Both the position numbers and the translations under genes were made by a program. Positions 26,599-34,916 of a stretch of DNA of 64,000 nt are shown in pieces. Origin of the DNA: Paenibacillus xylanexedens (GTDB lineage Bacteria; Bacillota; Bacilli; Paenibacillales; Paenibacillaceae); NCBI RefSeq assembly GCF_007676705.1, contig NZ_VEBF01000008.1, positions 102,255 through 166,254 on the forward strand, written 5' to 3'. The notes under the pieces were generated by a model. The model saw only the letters and a list, made by a program, of their open reading frames with translations, had not been told where the DNA came from and made no database searches. Within the stretch, counting starts at the first letter, position 1. Each line of letters starts with the position of its first letter.

Positions 26599-27031
26599 GC
26601 AATAAATGGTATACTGATCGCATTGTACTTGTTATGCTCGCTAAAGGATTCCGCAGCTTTCAGGTAGACCGTATTCTGCGAATGAAGCGTACTAGCTCGA
26701 ATTTGAGCGTTCAGAAGCTTTTTCAGCCCGTGAATTTTTTATGCAAAATTTGTTACCAGATGTGGTGGGCAAAGAGGGGGTAATTTCTTTAGTTATTGAA
26801 GGCAGATCATAGGCATTGGACGACTTAGGGCTGCATTGATTTATGGGACACTATCTGAGAGAGCGGACGCCAAATCGAGCCATCTTTTTATTTGAGGAAA
26901 AAGCAATTCATACATATGTCCCCTATTTTCTCCTATCCTACGGGAAATCCATTCAAGTCATCGAACCACAGCGTTTGAAGGATAGACTTGTTGCTGTTGT
27001 GTCCGAGTTAATTGAATACTATCAAATTTAA
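26599..27031 (+). pseudogene. Remnant of a WYL-domain transcriptional regulator
   Basis: In shifting frames the DNA reads NGILIALYLLC, LAKGFRSFQVDRILRMKRTS, then (after a frameshift near 26733) REFFMQNLLPDVVGKEGVIS and, after two in-frame stops, MGHYLRERTPNRAIFLFEEK to the C-terminus. The RxFRVDRI pattern and the C-terminal helical end match WYL-domain (YafY-like) regulators. The N-terminal helix-turn-helix is gone. It is a dead C-terminal remnant. Confidence 0.65.
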
Positions 27032-27070
27032 TAACTTCACTGACAGTAGATGTCAGTGAAGTTATTTTAT
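27030..27070 (+). terminator. Strong hairpin after the WYL remnant
   Basis: AATAACTTCACTGACA is followed by a five-base loop and its perfect complement, then TTAT. It overlaps the stop of the remnant and would insulate the VOC gene downstream. Confidence 0.8.
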
Positions 27071-27116
27071 AATGATGACAATCTTGGATAACCGATAAGA
27101 AGGGCTGAATAGACAC

Positions 27117-27638
27117 ATGAGTGAACAGACAAAACACAAGGCAGCATCAGGAAAATATACAAAGAATGGCACACCTAACGGCGTTACATCGATTACCCCA
27201 TTTATAACAGTAAAGGACCCTTCTGAAGCAATCGATTTTTATAAAGGTGTTTTCAATGCAAGGGTAAAGGATATTACTGAGCATTCGGATGGAAATGGTA
27301 ATACGATGATTGTTCATGCGGAATTAGATTTTGGAAATGGTTTTTTACAGCTGGGAGCAGCGAACCCGGCATATCAATTGGCTCTGCCGCCAGATCAAGA
27401 TAATGCATGTTATTCTTTAGGGATTTATGTCGTTAATGTTGATGAAACCATTGAAAACGCTGTATCTAGAGGGGCGAAAGTAAGAGAAGCGATTATAAAC
27501 TTTGCCTCTGGTGATCGATTCGGGAGTATATTGGACCCTTTTGGCGTGAGGTGGTCTATTCTAACTCGGATTGAAGATTTGTCGGAAGAAGAAAGTAGTC
27601 GGAGAGTTGCTGAGTGGGTCAAAAGTGTTAGTGGATGA
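27117..27638 (+). CDS. VOC superfamily protein (PhnB/glyoxalase-like)
   Basis: After a polar N-terminal tail, SITPFITVKDPSEAIDFYKGVF begins a VOC fold. VHAELDFGNGFLQLG, the YVVNVDETIENAVSRGAKV half and FGSILDPFGVRWSI complete it. The length of 173 and the motif spacing match PhnB-like proteins, which often lack a known reaction; the true glyoxalase metal set is not obvious. The gene has its own terminator and no operon partners. Function in detoxification is possible but unsupported. Confidence 0.8.
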   Translation: MSEQTKHKAASGKYTKNGTPNGVTSITPFITVKDPSEAIDFYKGVFNARVKDITEHSDGNGNTMIVHAELDFGNGFLQLGAANPAYQLALPPDQDNACYSLGIYVVNVDETIENAVSRGAKVREAIINFASGDRFGSILDPFGVRWSILTRIEDLSEEESSRRVAEWVKSVSG

Positions 27639-27653
27639 ATAGAGGAGTTTAGA

Positions 27654-27704
27654 ATACCCCCTTGAAGGTAGAAGAAGTCAAATGCACCTTTGGAGGGGGT
27701 TTTA
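27654..27704 (+). terminator. Terminator after the VOC gene
   Basis: ACCCCCTTGAAGGT pairs with ACCTTTGGAGGGGGT and is followed by TTT. It lies between convergent genes. Confidence 0.75.
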
Positions 27705-27708
27705 AGTC

Positions 27709-28203
27709 CTAAAGGAAACCCTCTAGGTTGGATGAAATTTTTCGAGATACCGAGATTAACAGCTCACGTTCTTGTTCCGAGAGATCTTGTGATGCAGCTT
27801 CCTCTATTTTTGTCCAAACGGCAACAGCCTCGTCAACGAGTTGTCGGCCATTTTCAGTTAGTGTAACTAGCGTAACGCGCCCATCTTTGGGCGATTTAGA
27901 GCGAGTGACCAGGCCAGATTCTTCTAATCGCCGAACGGATTTGGCAACCGTTGAATGGTCCAAGCGCATCGTCCGTCCGAGACTCTGCTGCGATTGTCCG
28001 TCTTGCTCTCCTAATTGCATTAACATAATTTCTTGACCAGTAAATAGTCCAACTTCACGCAACAAGTGCGCAGCTAAACCACGATGTGATCTCGCCATGG
28101 AAAAAATCGCAAAGTTAATGGGGAATTGTTGGATGACATGCATTTCTTTTTCTACATGAGATGTATTGGAGTCTGGTTTGTGTTCTTCTTCAAAGTTGTT
28201 CAT
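27709..28203 (-). CDS. MarR-family transcriptional regulator
   Basis: The central winged helix (LGRTMRLDHSTVAKSVRRLEESGLVTRSKSPKDGRVTLVTLTENG) is an unmistakable MarR DNA-binding domain. The flanking helices form the dimerisation region, and the length of 164 is normal. ATG 28203 has AAGGTG seven bases upstream. Its upstream space contains a decayed Old Yellow Enzyme fragment on the same strand and the promoter of the DoxX-pirin-MarR operon facing away, so it may be a second regulator of electrophile or phenolic stress genes. Confidence 0.9.
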   Translation of the reverse strand: MNNFEEEHKPDSNTSHVEKEMHVIQQFPINFAIFSMARSHRGLAAHLLREVGLFTGQEIMLMQLGEQDGQSQQSLGRTMRLDHSTVAKSVRRLEESGLVTRSKSPKDGRVTLVTLTENGRQLVDEAVAVWTKIEEAASQDLSEQERELLISVSRKISSNLEGFL

Positions 28204-28282
28204 CACTTTTCACCTTTCCGCTTGTACTTCTATAAGCGTAGTGAATAATTCAACACTTGTAAAGTGAGGGAGTTATGAATGG

Positions 28283-28430
28283 AAATGCCCTAAAACAGCT
28301 TCGCCATATACTTTAGGCCCGTCTGTACCTTCAAATATATCGCCTTAAAGAACCCCGGGAGAGAGTCGACTTGCTGTGCGACTTGCTCCAATTTCCTCAG
28401 CTACAGCTTTTACTACCTCGATGGCACAGT
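28283..28430 (-). pseudogene. Fragment of an Old Yellow Enzyme-type alkene reductase
   Basis: The minus strand reads AIEVVKAVAEEIGASRTASR then LSPGVL, a stop, and GDIFEGTDGPKVYGEAVLG. This matches the part of NemA/OYE flavoenzymes just after the substrate-binding region, where IRLSPGG is usual. Only about 45 codons survive and they contain an internal stop. The rest of the 430-base gap up to DoxX holds no gene except the promoter region at 28550-28601. Confidence 0.55.
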
Positions 28431-28549
28431 AATTTTAATGCCTGCAAATTATAACTTCTGCAATAACTCCAAGAAATCACTCTTGCATATGATAGATTGC
28501 ATTCAAGATTCAAGTGGACAATATGTAAGAATGTAAATCAACTTTTTAA

Positions 28550-28601
28550 TTGACACCCATATAGCCTAATGTTAGGATATGTTTATCCTAAAGTTAGGAT
28601 A
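28550..28601 (+). promoter_or_regulatory. Promoter with two palindromic MarR-type operators
   Basis: TTGACA (28550-28555) and TAGGAT (28573-28578) are spaced by 17 bases. The palindrome CCTAATGTTAGG (28565-28576) overlaps the -10. A second palindrome, TATCCTAAAGTTAGGATA (28584-28601), covers the start-site region. The shared CCTAA/TTAGG half-sites suggest one repressor dimer per palindrome; the downstream MarR gene is the natural candidate. Confidence 0.7.
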
Positions 28602-28633
28602 AATAATTCTAGGGTAAAGAGGAGATTAAATTT

Positions 28634-28990
28634 ATGAGTATTCTATCCATTGTTTTGCAAGTCATATTGGGGTTAGGGTTCCTAATGTTTGGGTTTATGA
28701 AGTTTGGGTCCAAGCAGATGGTGGAGGGATTCAAGCATTATGGATATCCCGGAGCGTTTCGAGTGTTTACAGGACTGATCGAAGTCATTGCAGCAGGTTT
28801 AGTTATTGGAGGTATTTGGAGTGAGAATTTAGCTGCTTGGGGTGGTTTAGTCATCGTTGTAACGATGATCGGTGCCATTCTTACTCACATTAAAGTTAAG
28901 GATCAATTGAAACAAATGCTCATGCCGATCATTCTATTAGTGCTGGGATTAGTTGTATTGTTAATCAATTACGGGTCTTTGTTTGTGTGA
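28634..28990 (+). CDS. DoxX-family membrane protein
   Basis: The 118-residue protein has four hydrophobic helices and the LGLGFLMFGFMKFGSKQMVEGF opening and GYPGAFRVFTGLIEVIAAGLVIGG segment of DoxX proteins. In Bacillus, members such as CatD and MhqP belong to MarR-controlled responses to catechols and quinones. Here it leads an operon with a pirin and a MarR regulator behind a promoter with two palindromes. An AGAGGAG site precedes ATG 28634. Its biochemical role is not established in the family. Confidence 0.88.
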   Translation: MSILSIVLQVILGLGFLMFGFMKFGSKQMVEGFKHYGYPGAFRVFTGLIEVIAAGLVIGGIWSENLAAWGGLVIVVTMIGAILTHIKVKDQLKQMLMPIILLVLGLVVLLINYGSLFV

Positions 28991-29019
28991 GTAGTGAGTT
29001 AATCTAAGGAGAGATTATA

Positions 29020-29787
29020 ATGGGAATCCAAATTATTAAACCTGGAGATCAAGCGAGTGGTCAGTTCGATGGCGGTAAAATACAAGAACAAAAACCTATT
29101 GGTTTTTCTGGAGAAGGATCCATCATTACTCGTCTAGGTCCCTTATTTTACTGGGCTTGGGCTCACTCTCAGGAGCCTGCAGAAATCGGTTTGCATCCAC
29201 ATAAAGGTTTCGAAATCATCACCTATGTCATTAAAGGTAAGGCATATCATCAGGATACACTGGGTACGGAAAGTGTTGTAGAAGAAGGGGGAACCCAACT
29301 GATGCAAACAGGCTCTGGGGTGTACCATGGCGAGGCTTTGAAGGAACCAACAGAGATATTTCAAATCTGGTTTGAACCTCATTTAAGTCAAGCGGTTAAA
29401 CGTCCCCCTGTTTATGTACAATTCGATTCTAATCAGTTTTCGGTAGTAGATATAGACGATGTGAAGATCAAAAAAGTTTTAGGAAACGATTCTCCCATGC
29501 AAATCGTGACAGATGCCCAAATGTGGGATGTATCTATTCCACAAGGGAAGGTATACACGCATAACCTTTCCGTGAACCGTACGTTGGCAGGTTTAGCGAT
29601 TAGAGGGGATGGAACTTTTGCTTTAGATACAGGGGAACCCACATATTTCTCACATAAGGACTTTATGATCACTCAATCAAAAGAAGAAGAGAGAATCATC
29701 ATAAAAGCTGTAGATCAAGACCTTAGAATTGTACTCATTGAAGTTCCTACAGAAGTTGCGTATCCTTTATATAATAAACCAAGATAA
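29020..29787 (+). CDS. Pirin-family bicupin protein
   Basis: The sequence contains PHKGFEIITYVIKGKAYHQDT (metal-binding His cluster), then MQTGSGVYHGE and an IFQIWFEPH segment, all typical of the pirin N-terminal cupin. A second cupin-like half follows. Several bacterial pirins are quercetin dioxygenases or redox-sensitive regulators. The length of 255 is somewhat shorter than YhhW-type proteins plus tails. AAGGAGAG precedes the ATG 29 bases after DoxX. It probably acts on aromatic or electrophilic compounds together with its neighbours; this is context inference. Confidence 0.85.
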   Translation: MGIQIIKPGDQASGQFDGGKIQEQKPIGFSGEGSIITRLGPLFYWAWAHSQEPAEIGLHPHKGFEIITYVIKGKAYHQDTLGTESVVEEGGTQLMQTGSGVYHGEALKEPTEIFQIWFEPHLSQAVKRPPVYVQFDSNQFSVVDIDDVKIKKVLGNDSPMQIVTDAQMWDVSIPQGKVYTHNLSVNRTLAGLAIRGDGTFALDTGEPTYFSHKDFMITQSKEEERIIIKAVDQDLRIVLIEVPTEVAYPLYNKPR

Positions 29788-29833
29788 CCAATGGTGACTT
29801 TCCTTGCAGTCATCTAATTAGGAGGTTCGCTAC

Positions 29834-30286
29834 ATGTTTCAAGGAGATGAACAAAGTCAGATTGATTTAAGACTTTTCCGTGTGTGGATAAAAGCAAGTA
29901 AAACGGTCTTTGATGATGTTACAAAAGATATAGAAAGTTACGGCATTAGTAACGAGAACTTTATGGTTTTGGAACTCCTCTATAATAAGGGACCACACAC
30001 GGTTCAAAATATAAGTGAAAAATTTTCTATCCCTAGTGGGAGTATCACATATGTAGTAGATAAGCTTGAAAAGAAAGAATTAGTAAAACGGGAACCAAGT
30101 CCAACAGACCGCCGATCATCAAATGTAGTCATTACGGAACAAGGTCAAGCCTTATTTAAAGAGATCTTTCCGCAACACGTTGAGGTAATTTCCAAGAATC
30201 TTTCCTATATTACCAATGAAGAAAAAATACAGTTAACTAATCTTCTCAAGAAAATCGGATTAGGCCCTAGTCATACCCAATCATGA
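29834..30286 (+). CDS. MarR-family transcriptional regulator (autoregulating candidate)
   Basis: The winged-helix core ISEKFSIPSGSITYVVDKLEKKELVKREPSPTDRRSSNVVITEQG defines a MarR protein of 150 residues. The motif arrangement resembles MhqR-type repressors of Bacillales. AGGAGG lies nine bases before ATG 29834. It is the third gene behind the twin-palindrome promoter at 28550 and is the likely repressor of its own operon. The protein contains no cysteine, so a thiol switch is excluded; direct ligand binding would be the expected trigger. Confidence 0.9.
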   Translation: MFQGDEQSQIDLRLFRVWIKASKTVFDDVTKDIESYGISNENFMVLELLYNKGPHTVQNISEKFSIPSGSITYVVDKLEKKELVKREPSPTDRRSSNVVITEQGQALFKEIFPQHVEVISKNLSYITNEEKIQLTNLLKKIGLGPSHTQS

Positions 30287-30350
30287 ATTGAGCTGAGACC
30301 GATTTTGATTTCTAGGCCTCAATGGAACTCATATGGAAGGACAGACAGAG

Positions 30351-31418
30351 ATGGAACAATATCGTATTCAACAAGAAAAAGGTATGGAGATCGGTCTCTA
30401 TTCCATTGGAGATCATTTAAGTAATCCTTTGACAGGCCGTCGGATCTCTGCCCAGCAGCGGATTAACGAATTAATTGAAACTGCCAAGCTGGCTGAAGAA
30501 GCAGGACTTGATATATTCGCAGTAGGGGAGAGTCATCAGCCGTTATTTGCAACCCAGGCACATACCGTGATTCTTGGGGCAATTGCCCAAGCAACCAAAA
30601 CAATTAAAATTGCGAGTTCGGCAACAGTGCTGAGTACTTCCGACCCGGTCCGTGTATATGAAGATTTTGCAACGCTTGATCTGATATCCAATGGACGTGC
30701 AGAAATTGTAGCCGGGCGGGGATCGCGTCTAGGAGCATATGATTTATTAGGTTTTGATGTAAGTAACTATGAAGAATTATTCGAAGAGAAATTGGATTTA
30801 CTGTTGAAAATTAATGAAGAAGAGCGTATTACATGGCAAGGGGAATTTCGAGCACCACTACATCATGCCGAAATCATTCCTCAACCATTACATGGAAAAA
30901 TGCCGATATGGCGTGCAGTTGGAGGACCTCCGGCAAGTGCGATTAAAGCAGGTTTAGCAGGCGTACCCATGATGCTAACAACACTAGGTGGACCAGCAAA
31001 AGCATTTAAAACTGCTGTGGATCGTTACCGCGAAGCTGCTTCGAGTGCAGGCTATGATCCTGCAAGATTGCCCATTGCCACAACGAGTCTCATGTACGTA
31101 GCTGAAGATAGCCAAACAGCCTTACGTGAATACTATCCACATATCAATAACGCTACAATTCAATTAAGAGGTAGTGGTTACCCTGAGCAACAATTCTTGG
31201 CTGCTACGGATTATCGAGATGCACTCATGGTCGGTTCTCCTCAACAAATTATTGAAAAAATGTTGTACCAACACGAGTTGTATGGCCAACAACGATTCTT
31301 AGCCGAGATCGATGCAGGTGGCGTCAGTATGGAGCAGATTAAGAAGAATATTGAACTTCTGGCCACAACCATTGTACCTGCTATTAAGAAACACACCATG
31401 AATAACAAACTAATTTGA
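30351..31418 (+). CDS. LLM-class flavin-dependent monooxygenase
   Basis: A 355-residue luciferase-like protein. EIGLYSIGD at the N-terminus, GESHQPLFATQAHTVILGAIAQ, GRAEIVAGRGS and the PIWRAVGGPPASAIKAG region match FMN-dependent single-component or two-component monooxygenases. ATG 30351 is preferred, with GGAAGGA eight bases upstream; an ATG six codons earlier lies inside poor context. It follows the MarR gene by 64 bases and may be part of the same operon. Substrate unknown. Confidence 0.87.
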   Translation: MEQYRIQQEKGMEIGLYSIGDHLSNPLTGRRISAQQRINELIETAKLAEEAGLDIFAVGESHQPLFATQAHTVILGAIAQATKTIKIASSATVLSTSDPVRVYEDFATLDLISNGRAEIVAGRGSRLGAYDLLGFDVSNYEELFEEKLDLLLKINEEERITWQGEFRAPLHHAEIIPQPLHGKMPIWRAVGGPPASAIKAGLAGVPMMLTTLGGPAKAFKTAVDRYREAASSAGYDPARLPIATTSLMYVAEDSQTALREYYPHINNATIQLRGSGYPEQQFLAATDYRDALMVGSPQQIIEKMLYQHELYGQQRFLAEIDAGGVSMEQIKKNIELLATTIVPAIKKHTMNNKLI

Positions 31419-31430
31419 CCTCATAGGTAG

Positions 31431-31463
31431 TAAAAAACGAAGGCAGTTACCTTCGTTTTTTCT
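31431..31463 (+). terminator. Terminator after the LLM monooxygenase
   Basis: AAAAAACGAAGG pairs perfectly with CCTTCGTTTTTT over CAGTTA. It could work on both strands. The ~200 bases beyond it, up to the next gene, hold no supported gene. Confidence 0.88.
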
Positions 31464-31663
31464 GTTTCAATGGACCTGTCTAGTTGCCTACGCGCACATC
31501 CCCTGATTACCACAATAAATTCAAGGCAGAACTGGAAGATGACTTTAGCATATTAATCCATATGGAATGAGAAATCTCCCGAGGCACATACAACTTGAAA
31601 ACCACATTTATCCATGTGAAAGGAAATCATTTTTATAAATGTATGAGTGGTTTCCTCACTTGG

Positions 31664-32686
31664 TTATCCATTTTCACTAAGCGTGAGCAATTGTTTGAGG
31701 TTGTCATCAATAAATGTATTATCCGCACTGTTGATTCCACGACCGGCAAAGTGGCCCCAGATCGATTCGATAGGTTTTAGCACCGCGTTAGGCATGTGCT
31801 TAACCTCGTATTCGTTATCTTCCGCCGTACAAAAGAGATCCGTACTTCCTGGCATAACGTAGGCAAGGGCTTGAATGCTTTTGAGTGCCTGATCAAAATC
31901 CCCGTTATAGGAGGAGTTGGCACTAATGTCTGCATGTTCGCCTGTCCATAACATGGTCAAGACATTGTGTGGATCCATCGTCATAAACACAGCCTCCCAG
32001 AAGTCGGCCACAAACGCTGCGACTGAATCAAATCCCAACTCACGATAGAGCTCCTTTCTATAAAATGCTTGCGAAAATCCCCATCCTGCATAAGTACGAC
32101 CCACAGCGCGCAAGTCTGCAGAAGTCAAATCATTGAGTTTGCTTGGTTCGAACTGAGCGACAGCCATAAGCGGGGCGCTGACTCCATTCAGCACCACTAA
32201 GGTCTGAGGCCACGGCTTGGCAATTCCAGCGATCGGCGCAATGCGTTCTACCATGTCTGGATAGGTTGCTCCCCATTGGAATGCTTGAATGCCTCCCATG
32301 GACCAACCCACGACGAGAGCAATCTTTTGAATATCGTATTTTTCGGTCACCAGTCGATGTTGCAATGTTACGTTGTCATAGATGGTTACCTGAGGAAAAT
32401 TAGCCCGATCAAATGGGGGAGGCGTGTTACTAGGGGACGAAGATAACCCGTTGCCTAATAGATTCGGCACGATAATGAAGTATTTCTCCGGATCGAGTGC
32501 CATGCCGTTTCCAATTAACCATTCATTCTGCACATGCTGGTCACCAAATGCCGTTGGATAGATGATGACATTATCTTTCTTTTCATTTAATTTTCCATAC
32601 GTCTTATACGCAAGAAAAGCGTTCGGTAATGTCACTCCGGATTGCAAGGTCACGTCACCCAAATTAAAAATTTCATATTCCATCAT
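31664..32686 (-). CDS. Alpha/beta hydrolase of the MetX (homoserine O-acetyltransferase) family
   Basis: The nucleophile elbow GWSMGGIQAFQWG, a GSTDLFCT segment carrying the probable catalytic Asp and IWGHFAGRG with the His give a full catalytic triad in a MetX-like fold. PTAFGDQHVQNEWLIGNGMALDPEKYFII also matches the family opening. At 340 residues it lacks part of the usual lid, and no methionine genes are nearby, so it may be a hydrolase or another acyltransferase. GGGAGAG precedes ATG 32686. The divergent LysR gene is its probable regulator. Confidence 0.82.
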   Translation of the reverse strand: MMEYEIFNLGDVTLQSGVTLPNAFLAYKTYGKLNEKKDNVIIYPTAFGDQHVQNEWLIGNGMALDPEKYFIIVPNLLGNGLSSSPSNTPPPFDRANFPQVTIYDNVTLQHRLVTEKYDIQKIALVVGWSMGGIQAFQWGATYPDMVERIAPIAGIAKPWPQTLVVLNGVSAPLMAVAQFEPSKLNDLTSADLRAVGRTYAGWGFSQAFYRKELYRELGFDSVAAFVADFWEAVFMTMDPHNVLTMLWTGEHADISANSSYNGDFDQALKSIQALAYVMPGSTDLFCTAEDNEYEVKHMPNAVLKPIESIWGHFAGRGINSADNTFIDDNLKQLLTLSENG

Positions 32687-32823
32687 TTTGTCTCTCCCTT
32701 CAAGATGAAACTACATAAGTAAAATGTAATTTCTTGTTGTCAGTATAAGCCTGTGGTACTCTCAATAAAAGTGAATAGAAATCAATGGAGTATTCAATAT
32801 TATTGAAAGTAAAGGGGAATTGA

Positions 32824-33717
32824 ATGATGGAATTGCGCCAACTAACGACGTTCCGCACAGTGGCATACACGTTGAATTTCACTCGGGCTGCGGAAGCGTT
32901 GAATTATGTCCCTTCAAACGTCACGATGCAAATTAAAGCATTGGAGAATGAGCTTGGCGCTCGTCTCTTTGACCGACTAGGTAAACAACTCGTGCTGACT
33001 ACTGCGGGTAAACGTTTTCAAACGCATGTGAACAGCGTTCTGGATCAACTCGAGGAAGCTCGCAGTGAGGTTCATGACAATGAACAACTGAGCGGCACCA
33101 TAACGATAAGTGCCAACGAGGTACTCTGCGCCTATCGCCTTCCAGTTGTCTTTCGTCTGTTTCGTTTGCGTCATCCGGGAGTTCGTCTCATATTCCGCTC
33201 CGTTCCCAATCAACAACTCAAGCAAACGCTCTTTGAGGGAACCGCGGATGTTGTCTTTATGTTGGATGAATCCATTCGCTCAACTGGACTTGCCGTGGAA
33301 CCGCTGATCGAAGAAACATTCCGCTTTTTCGCGGCCCCAGACCATCCACTTGCGAATCAAACTGTACTACAGCTGGAGGATTTCCACGGTGAAGTGTTTC
33401 TGACGAATGAAAAGGGCTGTACTTATCGAACCATGTTTGATCGTTCATTTGAGCGAAAAGGCATGGATACTATTACATACTTGGAATTTCAAAATGCCGA
33501 AGCCATCAAACAATGTGCCATTGCAGGTATTGGTATTGCTTTTCTTCCTGAGATAACCACGGAAGAAGAAGTTAAACGGGGCGATCTGGTTGCCCTCCCA
33601 TGGCAAATTCCAGACTTGCATGTGTACACACAGATGTTATGGCACAAAGACAAGTGGCTTTCGCCAATCCTACTATCTTTCATTGAGGCAGCAAGAGAGG
33701 TTATCGCGATTGATTAA
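32824..33717 (+). CDS. LysR-family transcriptional regulator
   Basis: The N-terminus MELRQLTTFRTVAYTLNFTR followed by AAEALNYVPSNVTMQIKALE is a LysR winged helix, and the effector domain follows with the usual AIAGIGIAFLPE strand-helix. The length is 297. Two adjacent ATG codons lie behind AAAGGGG. It is divergent from the MetX-like hydrolase across 137 bases and probably regulates it. Confidence 0.9.
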   Translation: MMELRQLTTFRTVAYTLNFTRAAEALNYVPSNVTMQIKALENELGARLFDRLGKQLVLTTAGKRFQTHVNSVLDQLEEARSEVHDNEQLSGTITISANEVLCAYRLPVVFRLFRLRHPGVRLIFRSVPNQQLKQTLFEGTADVVFMLDESIRSTGLAVEPLIEETFRFFAAPDHPLANQTVLQLEDFHGEVFLTNEKGCTYRTMFDRSFERKGMDTITYLEFQNAEAIKQCAIAGIGIAFLPEITTEEEVKRGDLVALPWQIPDLHVYTQMLWHKDKWLSPILLSFIEAAREVIAID

Positions 33718-34093
33718 TAAATATCGATGCTGAATTTGCAAAAGGGTATTACCCGGATTTATCATATGTCTGGTCGCTCACGAATTTAGCCCATGGTTAA
33801 GTATAAAGAATACAGTCGAATAATTGCTGGATCTGCTCATTATGAATTTTGATGCGAAAAGAATGTTCGAAGGGAACGCAACCAAGCTGCAACGATCAAT
33901 CGAGAGTGGTTTTTCTTCAGGAATAAGAGAGCAACTACAGTCACGAAGTTGATAAAAAAGTTGCGAAGCTTTGCTGCTTTGGATATGATTATCTAATGTT
34001 CAATCAACGTATACTATTTTACATTGCTTGAGTTATGCGAAAAGATAACACTTATGTAATCAATGGATGATAAAAGATAGTGAGGTAGAAAAT
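33718..34093. other. Gene-poor gap before the aminopeptidase
   Basis: This 376-base gap has no supported gene. A 36-codon open frame at 33842-33952 lacks a ribosome site and recognisable similarity. TATACT near 34010 could be a -10 for the aminopeptidase gene, but no matching -35 is visible. Confidence 0.5.
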
Positions 34094-34834
34094 ATGATCG
34101 CAAGAACAGAAGAAGACTTTAATGGTTTGAAGGAAATTGGTAAAATCGTCGGCTCTATTCGAGATGAATTGGTACAAAAAACAGTTCCAGGTATAACAAC
34201 TAAAGAACTTGACGATTTAGCCGGAGTGCTTTTTGAGAAAGCAGGTGCCATTTCTGCTCCAAAAAGTGAGTATGATTTTCCAGGCTATACTTGTATTAGT
34301 GTTAATGAAGAAGTGGCACATGGTATTCCGGGGGAGCGGGTTATTCAAGAAGGCGATATCGTGAATATTGATGTGTCTGGCTCCAAAAACAGTTATTTTG
34401 CAGATACCGGAATCTCTTTTGTCGTAGGCGAAGGCGAAGAAGTGTTAACGAAAATATGTGACGTTGTTAAACAAGCATTTGAAGCAGGTCTCAAAAAAGC
34501 AAAACCGGGTTCCAAAAAAAGCGGAATCGGAAAAGCCGTATTCCAAACAGCAAGACAGCATGAATTAACGGTTATTAAAAACCTTACAGGACACGGTGTT
34601 GGACGTGCGATACACGAAGCACCTGATCACATCTATAATTATAACGATCCATCGGATGATGAATTGTTAAAAGAAGGTATGGTTATCGCATTCGAGCCGT
34701 TTATCTCAACTTCAGAAGAAGAAGTCTACCAAAAAGGAGACGGCTGGACCTTTGCTACTAAAAATAGCTATGTAGCTCAAATCGAACATACGATTATCCT
34801 TACTAAAAATGGTCCAATCATTGTCACCCTTTAA
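34094..34834 (+). CDS. map: Methionine aminopeptidase, type I
   Basis: The metal ligands appear in canonical order: NIDVSGSKNSYFADTG (two Asp), GHGVGRAIHEAPDH (His), IAFEPF (Glu) and AQIEHTII (Glu). The enzyme removes N-terminal Met from nascent proteins. The ~246-residue length fits type Ia enzymes without extension. ATG 34094 has GAGGT eight bases upstream, so the nine extra codons to 34067 are not used. It stands apart from ribosomal operons, so it is likely a second, accessory Map like YflG of Bacillus subtilis; that comparison is from memory. Confidence 0.92.
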   Translation: MIARTEEDFNGLKEIGKIVGSIRDELVQKTVPGITTKELDDLAGVLFEKAGAISAPKSEYDFPGYTCISVNEEVAHGIPGERVIQEGDIVNIDVSGSKNSYFADTGISFVVGEGEEVLTKICDVVKQAFEAGLKKAKPGSKKSGIGKAVFQTARQHELTVIKNLTGHGVGRAIHEAPDHIYNYNDPSDDELLKEGMVIAFEPFISTSEEEVYQKGDGWTFATKNSYVAQIEHTIILTKNGPIIVTL

Positions 34835-34848
34835 GGTGTTCCGATTAA

Positions 34849-34873
34849 GAGTCGCTAAATTAGCGACTTTTTT
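34849..34873 (+). terminator. Terminator after map (AAGTCGC-type)
   Basis: AGTCGCTAA pairs with TTAGCGACT followed by a T run. It is another member of the AAGTCGC terminator group. Confidence 0.88.
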
Positions 34874-34916
34874 ACTATGTAGAACTGATCTTTATGTTAT
34901 AGACAGAGGTGATGGA

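Noticed and set aside
31484..31569. Short frame ending PDYHNKFKAELEDDFSILIH between the LLM and MetX-like genes
   Set aside because: It might be a gene tail, but no start, family or continuation could be supported.
33842..33952. 36-codon open frame in the gap before map
   Set aside because: No ribosome binding site, no recognised motif, and length is within chance.
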